This document shows positions 5,443 through 5,448 of a stretch of DNA of 5,448 nucleotides, piece by piece. The notes beneath the pieces were generated by a model. It ran no database searches. It was not told where the DNA came from and saw only the letters and a list, made by a program, of their open reading frames with translations. Positions within the stretch are counted from its first letter, which is position 1, and each line of letters starts with the position of its first letter. Source of the DNA: Oscillospiraceae bacterium. Lineage in GTDB: Bacteria; Bacillota; Clostridia; Oscillospirales; Oscillospiraceae. The position numbers were made by a program, and so were the translations under genes. The stretch spans positions 1-5,448 of the forward strand of contig JAEEUX010000177.1 in NCBI GenBank assembly GCA_016290695.1, read 5' to 3'.

Positions 5443-5448
5443 CAATGT

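Larger units (their letters stand above)
5344..5448 (-). promoter_or_regulatory. Upstream leader, 105 bases, no clear promoter
   Basis: The leader contains an A/T-rich run of three TAAA units (5358-5369) just before the ribosome-binding site. A possible 7-pair hairpin joins 5373-5379 with 5395-5401 and includes one G-U pair. TAAAAT at 5404-5409 (minus strand) matches a -10 box at 5 of 6 positions, but the hexamer 17 bases upstream of it, GTCTCA, matches TTGACA at only 3 of 6. The promoter is therefore a weak guess and may lie outside the window. No riboswitch or upstream gene end was recognised. Confidence 0.3.

Noticed and set aside
5439..5444. TTGACA on the plus strand as a -35 box of a divergent promoter
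   Set aside because: A perfect hexamer is present, but its -10 region would lie outside the window, so nothing can be confirmed.

Overview
The window is almost entirely one gene read from the minus strand. An open frame starts with ATG at 5343-5341 and runs without a stop for 1781 codons to base 1, where it leaves the window. Translation gives a very large secreted, multi-domain surface protein that lacks only its C-terminal end. A Sec-type signal peptide, a clean AAGGAG ribosome-binding site, base composition near half GC, and a domain set typical of Clostridia (DUF4430, Big_3, GLUG repeats, Gly/Ser linker, probable SLH-adjacent domain) suggest an anaerobic Gram-positive bacterium, probably a gut or rumen Clostridia member. 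No taxonomic marker is present, so this is inference.

Layout from N- to C-terminus (right to left on the map): signal peptide (residues 1-25); Ig-like domain 1 (34-144); a module with a canonical EF-hand calcium loop (147-258); a small carboxypeptidase-regulatory-like beta domain ending in a Cys-PIMAPG-Cys motif (276-364); Ig-like domain 2 (373-478); a beta module with a second, weaker calcium-type loop (487-624); a cadherin-like beta-sandwich (625-737); Ig-like domain 3 (742-838); an unrecognised Cys-bearing module (845-980); a GLUG-type right-handed beta-helix (984-1426) with four regularly spaced VGG(I/L)xG turns; a Big_3 Ig-like domain (1429-1506); a DUF4430 / transcobalamin-C-terminal-like domain (1514-1646); a Gly/Ser then Lys/Asp/Glu linker (1657-1690); and a domain of the kind that often precedes S-layer-homology (SLH) repeats (1691 onward, cut off).

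Taken together this looks like a cell-surface stalk or adhesin. Repeated beta-sandwich domains act as spacers, the beta-helix and DUF4430 domain are the likeliest interaction surfaces, and the C-terminus probably anchors the protein to the wall. No ligand or substrate can be named from the sequence. The 105 bases upstream of the start (5344-5448) hold the ribosome-binding site, an in-frame stop that fixes the start, a TAAA tract, a weak hairpin and a 9-base direct repeat, but no convincing promoter. No RNA gene, mobile element, CRISPR array or terminator was seen. Plus-strand open frames are antisense shadows of this gene.
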